Source: Myotis daubentonii
Lineage: Eukaryota > Chordata > Mammalia > Chiroptera > Vespertilionidae
Assembly (NCBI RefSeq): GCF_963259705.1
Contig: NC_081844.1
Coordinates: 12,633,715 to 12,697,714, forward strand
Direction: 5' to 3'
DNA length: 64,000 nt
The notes under the pieces are model-generated. The model saw only the letters and a list, made by a program, of their open reading frames with translations. It did no database searches and had not been told where the DNA came from. Position numbers and translations under genes: made by a program. Positions 11,220 to 21,143 of this stretch are shown piece after piece; the stretch's first letter is position 1, and every line of letters begins with the position of its first letter.

Positions 11220-11800
11220 CTGTGGTCCCTGTCAAGTACTGTACTCTCCATCTTTTAAGTTCCAGTATATTTTAATAGGCCCATGGTGGTTCTACTTTCT
11301 TTAATGACCCTTGATGGGTCTGCCTAATGCCCTTGGTTTCCCAGAAACAATAGGAGTGGATGCTCTTAGAACCCTCCTTTTCAATCTTAAGGAGGGATTG
11401 TTATCATACATTTCATACATTTACATGACCTGTTCAGCAGGATGTCATTCTGAGTGGAAAATGGAGACAATTGATGAAGAGGTGAAAGGGGGAGAAGAAG
11501 GGAAGATTTCACTTTTGTGCCATTTCTTTGGACCTGGCTCTTGTGTGGGCCAGGCTCTCTCCCTGCAGTTTTACCTGGCAAGTTCATGAGGCTGCATCTT
11601 GGCAGGAGAACTTGAGGTGTTGGCATGGGTAATGGTTATGGCAGGGCAGACCATTTGTGGTAGGTCTGGCAGATAGGTGGTGGTTGCTGCTAAGATTCAA
11701 TTTCACACCATTACTGGGGGAATTGAGGCTGTGCCTTCCACATACAGAAGAAGAATACTAGGATCCAGAAAGCTGGTCTTAAACTCACAGAATCTCATTG
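11220..11800. other. No feature recognised
   Basis: No repeat family or domain-bearing open frame recognised. Confidence 0.4.
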
Positions 11801-11808
11801 CCTTAAGC

Positions 11809-12049
11809 CAGTGGTTCTCAACCTTCCCTTTAATACAGGAAGGTTTAATGCCGCGACCCTTTAATATAGTTCCTCATGTTGTGGTGACCCCCAATTTCAT
11901 TGTTACAAATTGAACATAATTAAAGCACAGTGATTAATCACAAAAACAATATGTAATTATATATGTGTTTTCCGGTGGTCTTAGGCGACCCCTGTGAAAG
12001 GGTCGTTCGACCCCCAAAGGGGTCGGGACCCACAGGTTGAGAACCGCTG
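11809..12049 (-). mobile_element. SPIN-type hAT transposon, non-autonomous, copy 1
   Basis: Terminal inverted repeats CAGTGGTTCTCAACCT and its mirror ending GAGAACCGCTG, flanked by a perfect 8-bp duplication CCTTAAGC (11801-11808, 12050-12057), diagnostic of hAT. The interior (gacccctgtgaaagggtcg, gttgtggtgaccccc) matches the SPIN family known to have spread horizontally among tetrapods. Near the left end ccctttaata occurs twice, suggesting a small local rearrangement. No transposase. Confidence 0.92.
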
Positions 12050-12057
12050 CCTTAAGC

Positions 12058-12485
12058 AATGGCTCAGCCAAGAGAGGCCCACACAGGTTCAGAACAGTCA
12101 GTTTAATGGCTCTGCAGCCAGTTCCATGCCAGCAGATAAAAGGATGGTACTAAGTACTTTAAGACCTGGAGCTCTTGCTAGATGGGAAATGTCCTGGCCA
12201 CACCTTTGGGACTCCTAGTGTGTTACCCAGCCTCCCGCCACAGGACCCACCCCTAGTTGACCATAAGATACTGTTGAGCTATCAGATGTAGGTAATTGAA
12301 GTTGGAGAAACACAACTCCTCACCCTCAACCTCTCTGAGCTAGTGCTGGTCTTTATTGCAACATGGTATCTGTGAAGAATGCAGACATTTCCAGTCCTGG
12401 AATGAAATTTTAATCTCTGTTTCATTTCCTCTCTTACCCACATTACTGACCTGCTGAATGCTTATTGGACTTAACCATTCTTTGT
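12058..12485. other. No feature recognised
   Basis: No gene or named repeat seen. Confidence 0.4.
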
Positions 12486-12519
12486 AAAAATATATATTTT
12501 TAATTGATTTCATAGAGGA

Positions 12520-12590
<71 letters not shown>

Positions 12591-12852
12591 AACATAAATG
12601 ATGAGAGCAAATCATTGATCAGCTGCCTCCTGCACACCCCCTACTGGGGATTGAACCTGCACCTGGGCATGTGTCCTGACCAGGACTCCAACCTTGACTT
12701 CCTGGTTCATAGGTCCAAGGTGTTGAGCAGTTCCTTTAAAAAGTAGTAAGATTTTGTACTCCCTCCCAAAGTATTTAATTAACTTCACACCCATGAACAG
12801 TTTAGGCCATAGAACTTCAGTAAGCGTAACCACCGAGCTACGACCACTGGGC
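12486..12852 (-). mobile_element. Ves SINE interrupted by a 109-bp block
   Basis: Reverse Ves with a (GA)n expansion at about 12521-12590 and 5' end at 12852 (gcccagtggtcgtagctcgg on the minus strand). Between the A-box part and the cctatgaaccaggaagtc part, where other Ves copies have only a few bases, lies 12713-12821. That block recurs at 19163-19271. It sits between the two internal Pol III promoter boxes, at the position of the tRNA anticodon loop. Confidence 0.85.
12713..12821 (-). repeat. 109-bp block shared with 19163-19271
   Basis: Aligned to the reverse complement of 19163-19271 it has the same length and six substitutions (five of them A/G), about 94% identity with no indels. Both copies are open in one frame (TEVLWPKLFMGVKL at the start), but 36 stop-free codons are weak evidence for coding. 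Not assigned to a family. Confidence 0.85.
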
Positions 12853-13232
12853 ATAACCATCCTTTATTAGCTTTGTAAATAGCAGTTATGTTGATGGTGA
12901 AAACATAGAAGCACTAATATCCTTGTTCCAGATGTCAGAACCCTTGACCTAATACCAACAGCTGCAGTGTAGGCAGCAACACCAGTATTGGACATCTTTT
13001 GTTTGCTCTTCCAGATCCTCCTCTGTCCTTCCCCACCCTGCTCCGTGGCCTGGAGGCTGGCCCATAAGGTCTGGTCTCCTACACTGGTGTGCTGGACCTC
13101 ACAGAGATGATGTGCATCTCTTCCCGACTTCCATGTTTGGTGAACATAGTAGGAATATTTATCTGTGGAAATGGACAAACATTACAAGTAAGCGTGCATG
13201 TGCTTGAGTGTGCAATCGCGTGCCCACACACG
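12853..13232. other. No feature recognised
   Basis: Single-copy-looking sequence, no gene signal. Confidence 0.35.
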
Positions 13233-13620
13233 TGTCGGGCCAGCTTAGCCAAGGGTTTGGTGAGCCTGAGGGGGCGGGGTGGAAAAGGATTTAGAAAAGA
13301 CAGACAAAGAGAGTAAGCTGGGTGGGACCTCCTGTGCCTGGCTAAGGCCACAGAGAGAGACCCAGACAGCAAGCTGAGCCTTTCTTTTATAGCCAGAGGT
13401 AAACAAGGTAGTGGTCACCATAGTTACATTGTTCTTGTTAGTTTCACTTATTTTGGCAGCACTTGCTGCACCTCCCACAGCCCATTAGCTACCCAGGTAG
13501 GATCTAGGGAGCATCATAAGGTCAAGCCTAATTATGCTAAGAGGGCTGTGCCCTCTAAGCTGGGACTTGTTTGTGGCTTTGCCAACAGGTCAGTCTGAAG
13601 CTTAACCCTATAGCCGCTCC

Positions 13621-13625
<5 letters not shown>
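13233..13625 (-). mobile_element. Candidate solo LTR
   Basis: On the minus strand it runs TGTAGGGAGCGGC to GGCCCGACA (TG...CA), about 393 bp, with TATAAAAG near 13390 followed by a CT-rich leader-like stretch. Flanks cacacg/cacaca are near-repeats, but the right side merges into a CA microsatellite, so the duplication is not decisive. Confidence 0.55.

Positions 13626-13655
<30 letters not shown>
13622..13655 (+). repeat. (CA)n microsatellite
   Basis: About 16 uninterrupted CA units. Confidence 0.95.
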
Positions 13656-13656
<1 letters not shown>

Positions 13657-14343
13657 AGAGTTGTTAAATATTTATCAGCGCACACCGGGGGCAGTGTCAA
13701 TATATCACCAGACTTCCTAGACCTCGGGCTTCTGGTTGGGTTTAGCAGATAGGAGGCCCCTGAAGGGGACTGAAGGGTGAGAAGAGAGTGTGATCAGCGA
13801 AATCCATTCTCCTGGCTCCATCCCTAACGGGTCCCCACAGGTTGGCTGATCCCTGTACAAAGCCTGCAGCTGCGGTCAAGCACCCTCTCCGTGTATCCAT
13901 CCTCTCCAGAATCCAGACACTTCTTTCCTCTGCAGGCCTGCTCCAGGTGTGTGTCATCTCTCTCTGGCTTCCCTCAACTCTACCTACACCAATAGTCTTT
14001 TCATGTCACTTGATCCTGTGCCACTTGTTTCCCTCCATGACCTAATACGAAACCTGATCATGTTCAGTCATGTAGACTATTGTTTCCTGGTGGCCTTCAC
14101 TGGGTCCCCATTTGCACACTGGGTTCCAAGAGCAGTGGTTTTCAAACTCTTCATAGCCTTGCTTGGGCTGTTTTCTTCAAGTGAAACCTTATCTGAAAAT
14201 TTAATGTACACATGTAAGATTCCTGCCTTAGTAGAATAGGAGATCAAGTGCATTCTGCTCACCTTCCTCGACCCCCAGGTCCTAGGGCATGTTGAAATAA
14301 CCAATGAAACAGTACAATGGCTATTTGTTTTTAAAGCTTTAAA
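13656..14343. other. No gene; possible old hAT relic
   Basis: Nothing coding. Around 14130-14150 cagtggttttcaaactc resembles a hAT (MER-type) terminus, but no matching right end with an 8-bp duplication was found. Confidence 0.3.
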
Positions 14344-14357
14344 AAAATCTAATTAGA

Positions 14358-14620
14358 GCCCCAGCTGGTGTGTTCAGTGGTTAGAGAGTTGCCCCCACAC
14401 TGAAGGGTGGAGGGTTCGATTCCTGGTCAAGGGCATGTACCTGGGTTGCAGGTTCGATTCCCGGCTCCAGTCAGGGCCCCAGGGTGCATAAGGAGGCAAC
14501 CGATAGATGTGTCTCTCTCACCTAGATGTTTATCTCTCTTCCGCTCCCTCCCTCCCTTCCACTCTCACTAACAATCAATGGGAAAAATATCCTCAGGTGA
14601 AGATTAGCAACAACAATAAT
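14358..14620 (+). mobile_element. Ves SINE (long-tail subtype)
   Basis: Starts gccccagctggtgtg, B-box region gttcgattcctggtc, and ends in the subtype tail caggtgaagattagcaacaa. Flanked by AAAATCTAATTAGA (14344-14357) and AAAATCTAACTAGA (14621-14634), a 14-bp L1-style duplication with one change. Confidence 0.93.
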
Positions 14621-14634
14621 AAAATCTAACTAGA

Positions 14635-15459
14635 GAGGTTAATTGCTGTAATCTGGACTCTGGAAGTCTCACTGCTGTTCTTTTGGCCCATCCAGATGCA
14701 GGAAGAAAAGACCACACTCCCCAGGTTGCCACAGGCGTGGGGGCAGGTCTTCCTGAGGACAGTGGTCTGAGACCTTGGAACTGCACACTCTGGGGACTGA
14801 CCCATTAATACCTGGAACATTTTGTTTCTGGGACTTTGATATCACCTCCAGTCAGAAATGTTAAAAAGCAAAAGAATAAAAGCCAAGCAAACCCCATACA
14901 ACTTGGGATTTCTCTGCCTCTTAAAACACAATAATAATTGAAATACAAAATAATTGAAATTCATAGTTATGAAAACATTTAAAAACAAAGGAATGTTAGT
15001 AATATTTTTGCTCCTTTATTAGCACATTAAGTTACTAGATCTAGCAGCAAATTTAACACGTAGTATAATTTAAAAGTAGTGGTGATGAGCATTAATGATA
15101 ATTGGAAATATCTACAGAAACTCTAATATGCAATGAAAACGTTAGAGTTGCAAGTACTGCTAATTTTACTGTGGTTTTATCCACTTACTTTTGGCCCATA
15201 TTCATAAGGGAAGGAAATTGTAGATCTCAGAGAGAGGTTAATAAAAAAAGATGTGATATTTTCCCTCAACTAAGCTCACATTCCCAACACTGGTTATTAA
15301 ACTCTTGTCCTTCAAGCCTCTCCTATCCCCATCCACCTGCCAGAATTCTCTGTGATGCTGGGAATTGGCACACCACGCTTCCCGCCTGACAGCTGACCCC
15401 CTATTACAAGGACAATGGCCAAGGAGCAAATAAGAGGGAGACTGGAAGGCTGCAAGAGA
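14635..15459. other. No feature recognised
   Basis: AT-rich for the first 600 bp; no gene or named repeat. Confidence 0.4.
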
Positions 15460-15472
15460 GAGAAGCATCTTT

Positions 15473-15687
15473 ATATATATATTTTAATTGATTTCAGACA
15501 GGAAGATAGAGGGAGAGAGAGATAGAAACACCAATGAAGAGAAAGAATCATTGATTGACTGCCTCCTGCACACCCCCATCTGGGGATCAAGCTGGGACCT
15601 GGGTATGTGCCCTGACTGGGAATCGAACTGTGACCTCCTGGTTCATACATAGGTTGATGATCAACCACTGAGCCAGGCCAGCTGGGT
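15473..15687 (-). mobile_element. Ves SINE
   Basis: Reverse Ves, 5' end at 15687 (cccagctggcctggctcag on the minus strand). A perfect 13-bp duplication GAGAAGCATCTTT flanks it (15460-15472 and 15688-15700). Confidence 0.94.
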
Positions 15688-15859
15688 GAGAAGCATCTTT
15701 TGTTTTGCCCACTCTCTGTCAGCGTCATGCCAATGATAGTTTCCATCCTAGTAGTGGCAGGTGATTCTTGTAGTTGGTTGGTCCCAGCTTCCAGTTGTTT
15801 CCACACCTTTAGAACCAACCTCATAGTATCCCCTTCAGAGACACTACAAGCAGGTACTC

Positions 15860-16262
15860 TCCTCTCAGCTACCAAAACAAAGAACCCAAAGCTGGATGGC
15901 TTACAACAACAGAAATTTATTGCCTCGCAGTTCCGGGAGCTAGATGTCTGAGAGGGTGGTGTTGGCAGGGAGTGCTCGCTCTGAGAGCTGTGGGGGAGAC
16001 TCTCTCCTTGTATCTTCCAGTTCCGGTGCTGTTGGCAATCCAGTCACATGGTTGCCCTCTCCCTGAGTCTCCACACTGTCTTCCCTCCATCTCTGCGCCC
16101 TCATCTCCCCTTTCTATAAGGACAGCATCAGATTGGATGAGGGCCCATCAGAATGACCTCATTTTAACTTGATTACCCTCCAAATGAGGTCACATTCAGA
16201 GGTTCTTGGGGTTAGGGCTTCAACACTTTTTTGGGGGGACACAACTGAATCTATAATGCACT
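15860..16262 (-). mobile_element. MLT1 (MaLR) LTR
   Basis: Plus-strand words gcttacaacaacagaaattta, ctataaggacagcatcagattgg, agaatgacctcattttaac and ttgggggttagggct are the antisense of the MLT1 LTR order seen in the opposite orientation at 27765-28122. Non-coding relic of a non-autonomous ERVL-type element. Confidence 0.8.
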
Positions 16263-16553
16263 TCCTCAGTGTCTCACCACTCTGGAAACCTCCATGCTTC
16301 TGTTTCCCTCAGTTTACATTTTGTTGTTCCCCAGCCCTAGGTTGGGGGCTATTTCCTGCTATTATTGTTTCTGTGCTACAAGGTGTCTTCCTTTTGGCTT
16401 TCAGCCCTCTGATACCTAATCAATCAATTCCGTATGTAACTTTCTCTATGTTGAAATAACTGTTGTGGTTTCATTTTCCTAACCAGGCCACATCTGGCCT
16501 GGACTCCTGAATCATCAACATAGACCCCAGGTTAAGAGGATCTGATGTCTTAA
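16263..16553. other. No feature recognised
   Basis: No named repeat or gene. Confidence 0.4.
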
Positions 16554-16885
16554 TTAGAAGCCTGGTGCATGAATTTGTGCACCGGTGGGGTCCCTCGCCT
16601 GGCCTGTGACTCTTTGACATCCCCCAAGGGATCCGGATTGTGAGAGGGTGCAGGTGAGGTTGAAGGTCCTCACTGGCGCATGATTGGGGCCAGGGAGAAA
16701 CTGCAGGAGGGCTCCAGGGTGTGTCCAGCCTATCTCACCCAGTCCCAATGGGCCAGACCCCAGCATCAAGCTAATCTACCAGTCAGAGTATCTACCCCCT
16801 GGTGGTCAGAGCACATCATAGCTACTGGTCGAACGGTCTAACAGTAGAATGGTTGAACGGTCACTTAGGCTTTTATATACATAGA
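16554..16885 (-). mobile_element. Helitron, left member of a tandem pair
   Basis: Opens ttagaagcctggtgcatgaa (CTAG mutated to TTAG, then the mirrored hairpin) and closes tttatatacataga, the mirrored TC start. A CTCF-like word in reverse lies at about 16794-16807. Its 5' end abuts the 3' CTAG of the next Helitron without a spacer. Confidence 0.86.
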
Positions 16886-17212
16886 CTAGAGGCCAGGTGC
16901 ACAAAATTCGTGCATGGAGGGAGGGGTTTCCTCAGCCCAGCCTGCACCCTCTCACAATCTGGGACCTTTTGGGGGATGCAGATAGGGCCTAAACTGGCAG
17001 TCGGACATCCCTCTCGCAATCTGGAACCACTGGCTCCTACCTGCTTGCCTGACTGCCTGATCACCCCTAACCACTCGCCTGCCTGCTTCATCACCCCTAA
17101 CCACTCACCTGCCTGCTTCATTGCCCCTAACCACTCGCCTGCCTGATCATCCTGGTCTCTGGTCGTTTTGGTCGTTCCGCCGTTTTGGTCACTGGGCTTT
17201 TATTATATAGGA
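16886..17212 (-). mobile_element. Helitron, right member of a tandem pair
   Basis: Starts ctagaggccaggtgcac immediately after the preceding element and ends gggcttttattatatagga, the mirrored TCCTATATAATAAAAGCCC. The body contains three degenerate units around cacccctaaccactcgcctgcc. Belongs to a different subfamily from its neighbour. Confidence 0.9.
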
Positions 17213-19162
17213 TACCTAATAATATCTAGTAATCATCTCAAGAAAGAATCAGGGATTTAGGTGGGCATTTATAACTATCAAAACTTATTAACACTTCTAA
17301 AGTTTTTGTACCTCTTCCCTTGTTTTAAATGCCTCAGTTGTTCCCTTATCATATCCTTAGAGCAATGCTGAAAGGAAATGGACTCATGCATTTGTCTTCT
17401 GAGGCAGTGAGAAAGGAGGGAGCTGGTGGAGGTAAGGGGGTGTTTTGGGTGGAGAGCAACCTCACGGGGTAGAGAGGAGAGGCAGCACCAAGAAAAATGA
17501 AAGTAGTTGAGTCCCTGGGACTGGCCAGTGAAGAGGGGACCGTGGCCCTGGACCTGAGAACTGGCTCTCAGAATCCCACAGGGAAAAGTCTCAGTGCCCT
17601 TTCACCCAATTCTCCTGCTTCTAGGAAGCTATCCCAGGGGAATAATCCAAAAGAAAAAACATCTACCCCTGACTCTTCCTAGCCTGTCTGGCTTATGGGC
17701 ACAAACAAGAGTCCATTAGTATTGATATCCACTGTCCTTGGACTCCTAGTCTACATACACAACTCAGTGACCTCAACCCCCTGCCTTAAAACCCCAATCA
17801 GTTCTTAGAGTCTCCTGCAAGGGTTGCACACATGCTGCTTCTGTTCTGCTCCAGCCTGCTGGTGGGGTCCTCAGGCTGTAAGCCACTGGGGGATGGCACT
17901 TTGCTTCTGTCCCCTCTGCTCCACTCACATGGAAAGGCTCCATCTGGGCCATTTTCTTGGGCATGGCAAGTGCTGCCAATGTCCCCTGCTCCCCCACCTA
18001 TGGCCACTGCGTTTTCCCACCTGGACCTTCTGCTTCTGCCTATTCACCTCTTCTTTACAAAAGACCAGAACCAGTGAATCTGGCCAGCTATAGAGAAAAC
18101 ACTGTGTCTTTCATTTCTCTTGAGTCCCCATCACTCTCCCCACTAGGCAAGAATGGGCCTGCTCCCCATTGCAAAGCATCTCATACAAGTTTCTGGAAAA
18201 ATTGCCAGCACCTCGCCCTCAAATTTCCCTTACTCTTCTGGACTCTGAGTAATGCACTAATATGTTCATCATAATATTAGGAGCACTAGTGAAATGCTGA
18301 AAGCAATCTAACAGAACATGAGTAGAAAAATGATTGGGTGAGTGAGGTGTGTGGTATAACCTCTCATGAGATCTACTGAGCCAACGACAATTGTGATGAC
18401 TCCATAACAACATAAAAAAGAGCTTATGATTTAATTATAAATGATAAAAAGAATATGATTCAGCTATATAACAATGACATATGCCAATGAAATGAATAGA
18501 AGAGAAATTTGAAAAATGAAAACCAGTTCAACTTGGAATGTTGGTAGTTTGGGTAAACTTTTTCCTTTACTTGGTGTTCTATTCATTTATCTATAATGTC
18601 ATTTATTTAATAAAGAATAACAGTTACTAGAGAAAAGTAATAAAATGCTTGTCCCTGCCTTGAGATCTTCTTCAAACATCCCTCAGGTTGCATCTGAGCT
18701 CCAGGTGGTGGCTCAGCCTTACTAGAGATAAGAGGTTGATCACATCTTCTCCTCAGAGTATTTCCAACTTGAAATGCTACAAGCTGTGCAAAGGCCCTGC
18801 TCATCTACAGCAGCAATATGTCATCTGAGGCTTCATGAGGGAAGAATAATGACAACTCAATATGGAGTGTAGTTATATAGAATATATATATATGTAGTTT
18901 TATTTTGATTCCCATGATTTCCAATATGCTTGACTTGGCATTTTGGCTTATCCATTTTGCCCTGCCTGTTGGATCTATAAGCCTGTCTCTGAATTCTGTA
19001 ACTCTTGGCTCCAAATACTACATGAGGGGCCGAAAGGGTCTGGCCGCCCTAGCTGGACTCTCCATCTCTCCTGGTTCAGGAACCCAAGTGGACCCAAACG
19101 TAATGATTCTCTCTGTGCTCCTTTGGCGAGACAGGGACCGCAACACCTGCTCTCCGAGGCTG
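17213..19162. other. No gene recognised
   Basis: Single-copy-looking region. A weak L1-like pattern occurs around 18300-18500 but is too decayed to call. A 185-codon open frame starting at 18905 runs on through the 109-bp block and a MIR, so it is not taken as a gene. Confidence 0.35.
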
Positions 19163-19271
19163 ACTGAAGTTCTATGGCCTAAACTGTTCATGGGTGTGAA
19201 GTTATTTAAGTACTTTGGGAGAAAGTACAAAATCTTACTACTTTTTAAAAAAACTGCTCAACACCTTGGAC
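19163..19271 (+). repeat. 109-bp block, second copy
   Basis: Counterpart of 12713-12821, opposite orientation, six substitutions. Here it is not embedded in a recognisable SINE; its flanks share nothing with the other copy beyond the 109 bp. Confidence 0.85.
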
Positions 19272-19324
19272 AGTATGCTCTCATGTACTGCGATTTTTCC
19301 AGGAGGCTCAGTCCCAGGGCTCAC

Positions 19325-19525
19325 CAGCAGGCCGTGAAGCCCTCTGACACGAGAGGACCTGGGTCCCAGACCGGGTCTGCCACATTCCAGGTGGGTGACT
19401 GGGCCTCACATGTCCTCATCTCTAGAGTGGGGATAACACTCTGCCTGCCAAGGGTGTTGTGAGGATCAAATGAGGTGCCGCGAGAGTGTAAACAAGCAGG
19501 CCGTTGCTATGTAATTATTGTAGGA
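19325..19525 (-). mobile_element. MIR SINE
   Basis: Plus-strand tcctcatctctagagtgggg and ttgtgaggatcaaatgaggt are the antisense of the MIR core; the ends are diverged. Confidence 0.7.
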
Positions 19526-19539
19526 AGTACAGTGGAGCA

Positions 19540-20500
19540 TGGGCTAGGGTTAAAAGGACGTCGAGATCCTATCAGACAGCACAGAGAGGTAATGACTGTG
19601 GCAGAGTCAGTGCTCATGGCAGCAAGTCCCGGAACTGCTGGGAGTGGGGAGGCGGCAGGGAAAGGGTTAAATTAGGTCCTCTCTGGGAAGGAGCTGACAT
19701 CAGGTGGGCTTTCCCAGCCCCTGCAGAGGGGTGGAAGGAGGAACAATAGGGACCTTCAGTCCTGCTTCTGGGCCTGCGAGCCCAGCTGGATCGGAGAAAG
19801 AAGCCAGCTCTGGCACCAGCTGTCACCAAGCCCCTGGGAGAAGTCGTGCTTCCCAAAGTCTTTCACCCTGGAGACCTCCTCACAAAGGCGGGCTACATGC
19901 CCCTTCACCAGTCAGACCCTTGTGGTGGGAGAAAACCCGGGGAGGAGTGCTGGCCCGCTCCCCCCCCCCTCACCCCCCACGCGGGGGTGGCCCTGAGCTC
20001 TCGGGCTGAAGTCTCAGCAAACCGCAGGGAGGGGAGGGAAAGGGGCGCGGCCACAGGTCTGCGCAGGGCCCTCAGGATGAGCAGATTAGTCTGTGCGGGG
20101 AGGAATCTCTCTGGCAGTGCTCCTGCCTTGCTTCGGTGACTTTTGATTTCCCGAGCTCCTTGCAACTGCCTGAACTTGTTTTCTCACCTGTAATAAATAG
20201 CTTGTTAAAATGACATGAAAAATATAGTAAAGAACTTGCTAATTATTCAATAAAGAGTAGCTGTTGTTGCCACCGCCAGTCAGCAGCCCGGCTCTGTGCA
20301 CAGGGCTGTCAGCGCTGCCTCATCCAGCACCAACGACAGGACCTGGACGCGGCGAGTCCGAGGCTCTTTAGCTCCACCGCCTGGGAGGGGACGGCAGTAA
20401 GTCTCGCTGCCTGAGAAACCGGAGCCTGTGTGCTGGGATCAGAACTGGAGGCAGCCGTCACGTCTCAGTTCCTGCCTCCTTCCCCGCGCACCCAGGCTCC
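19540..20500. other. GC-rich, CpG-containing single-copy segment
   Basis: Contrasts with its AT-rich surroundings: blocks such as ggaaaggggcgcggccac and gacgcggcgagtccgagg, with several CpGs. A MIR-like antisense piece lies at about 20172-20270 (ttttctcacctgtaataaat). No domain in the open frames. Could be a small CpG island or an unannotated exon/promoter. Confidence 0.4.
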
Positions 20501-20659
20501 ATGCTGACCCACCGAAGAATTAAATTTCTGCTGTTTCCTTGCTCAGCACTCCTGTCAGCACAGGACTGCAGGCACTGGCTGGGCCCCAACCCGGGCAACC
20601 TACCTGGCTCTCCCTCCCTTCATCTCAATGGCTCTCAAGAGGCACAGACTGTCCTCCTG

Positions 20660-20775
20660 GGGGCAACTGGGACTTGGTGGGGGCATTTTTATCACAACAA
20701 AGGGGAGCCCTCCTGGCATTGGCCAGCAATTTTAGACGCCCTGCAGGGTGTGGGGTAGTCCTGCACAACAACATT
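20660..20775 (+). mobile_element. MER5B-like hAT fragment
   Basis: The order gcatttttatcacaac, tcctggcattggccagcaattt, ctgcagggtgtggggtagtcctgcacaacaa follows the MER5B 3' half. Left end not resolved. Confidence 0.55.
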
Positions 20776-20914
20776 TCCTCACTCAACTTTCAAATGTTCC
20801 GTGGGGCATCCATATAAATAAATGAAAGCCCATTTATTATTAGTTATCAGCTAAGATCTGACTCCATTTTATGTATAAACACACCTCATCCCCCTGTTTC
20901 CAATACTCTTTTTT

Positions 20915-21143
20915 TTTAAATATATTTTTTAAAATATATTTTATTGATTTTTCACAGAGAGGAAGGGAGAGAGATAGAGAGTCAGAAACATCGATGAGAG
21001 AGAAACATCAATCAGCCGCCTCCTGCACATCCCCCACTGGGGATGTGCCCGCAACCCAGGTACATGCCCCCGACCGGAATCGAACCCGGGACCCTCCAGT
21101 CCGCAGGCCGACGCTCCATCCACTGAGCCAAACCGGTTTTGGC
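20915..21143 (-). mobile_element. Ves SINE fused to the 3' end of a HAL1
   Basis: Well-preserved Ves, 5' end at 21143 (gccaaaaccggtttggctc on the minus strand). B-box ggttcgattccggtc is intact and the tail is A/T-rich. Upstream on the minus strand it directly touches the HAL1 3' end. The 16-bp duplication TCCAATACTCTTTTTT lies beyond the SINE tail (20899-20914) and beyond the HAL1 5' end (23263-23278), so it frames both elements together. Confidence 0.93.

Noticed and set aside
13233..13625. Possible host promoter because of TATAAAAG near 13390
   Set aside because: The TG...CA bounded block around it fits an LTR U3 better; no adjoining gene was found.
16802..17146. 114-codon frame with repeated HSPACF units
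   Set aside because: Translation of tandem units inside a Helitron.
18905..19462. 185-codon open frame on the plus strand
   Set aside because: It runs through the 109-bp repeated block and an antisense MIR and shows no domain; most likely chance.
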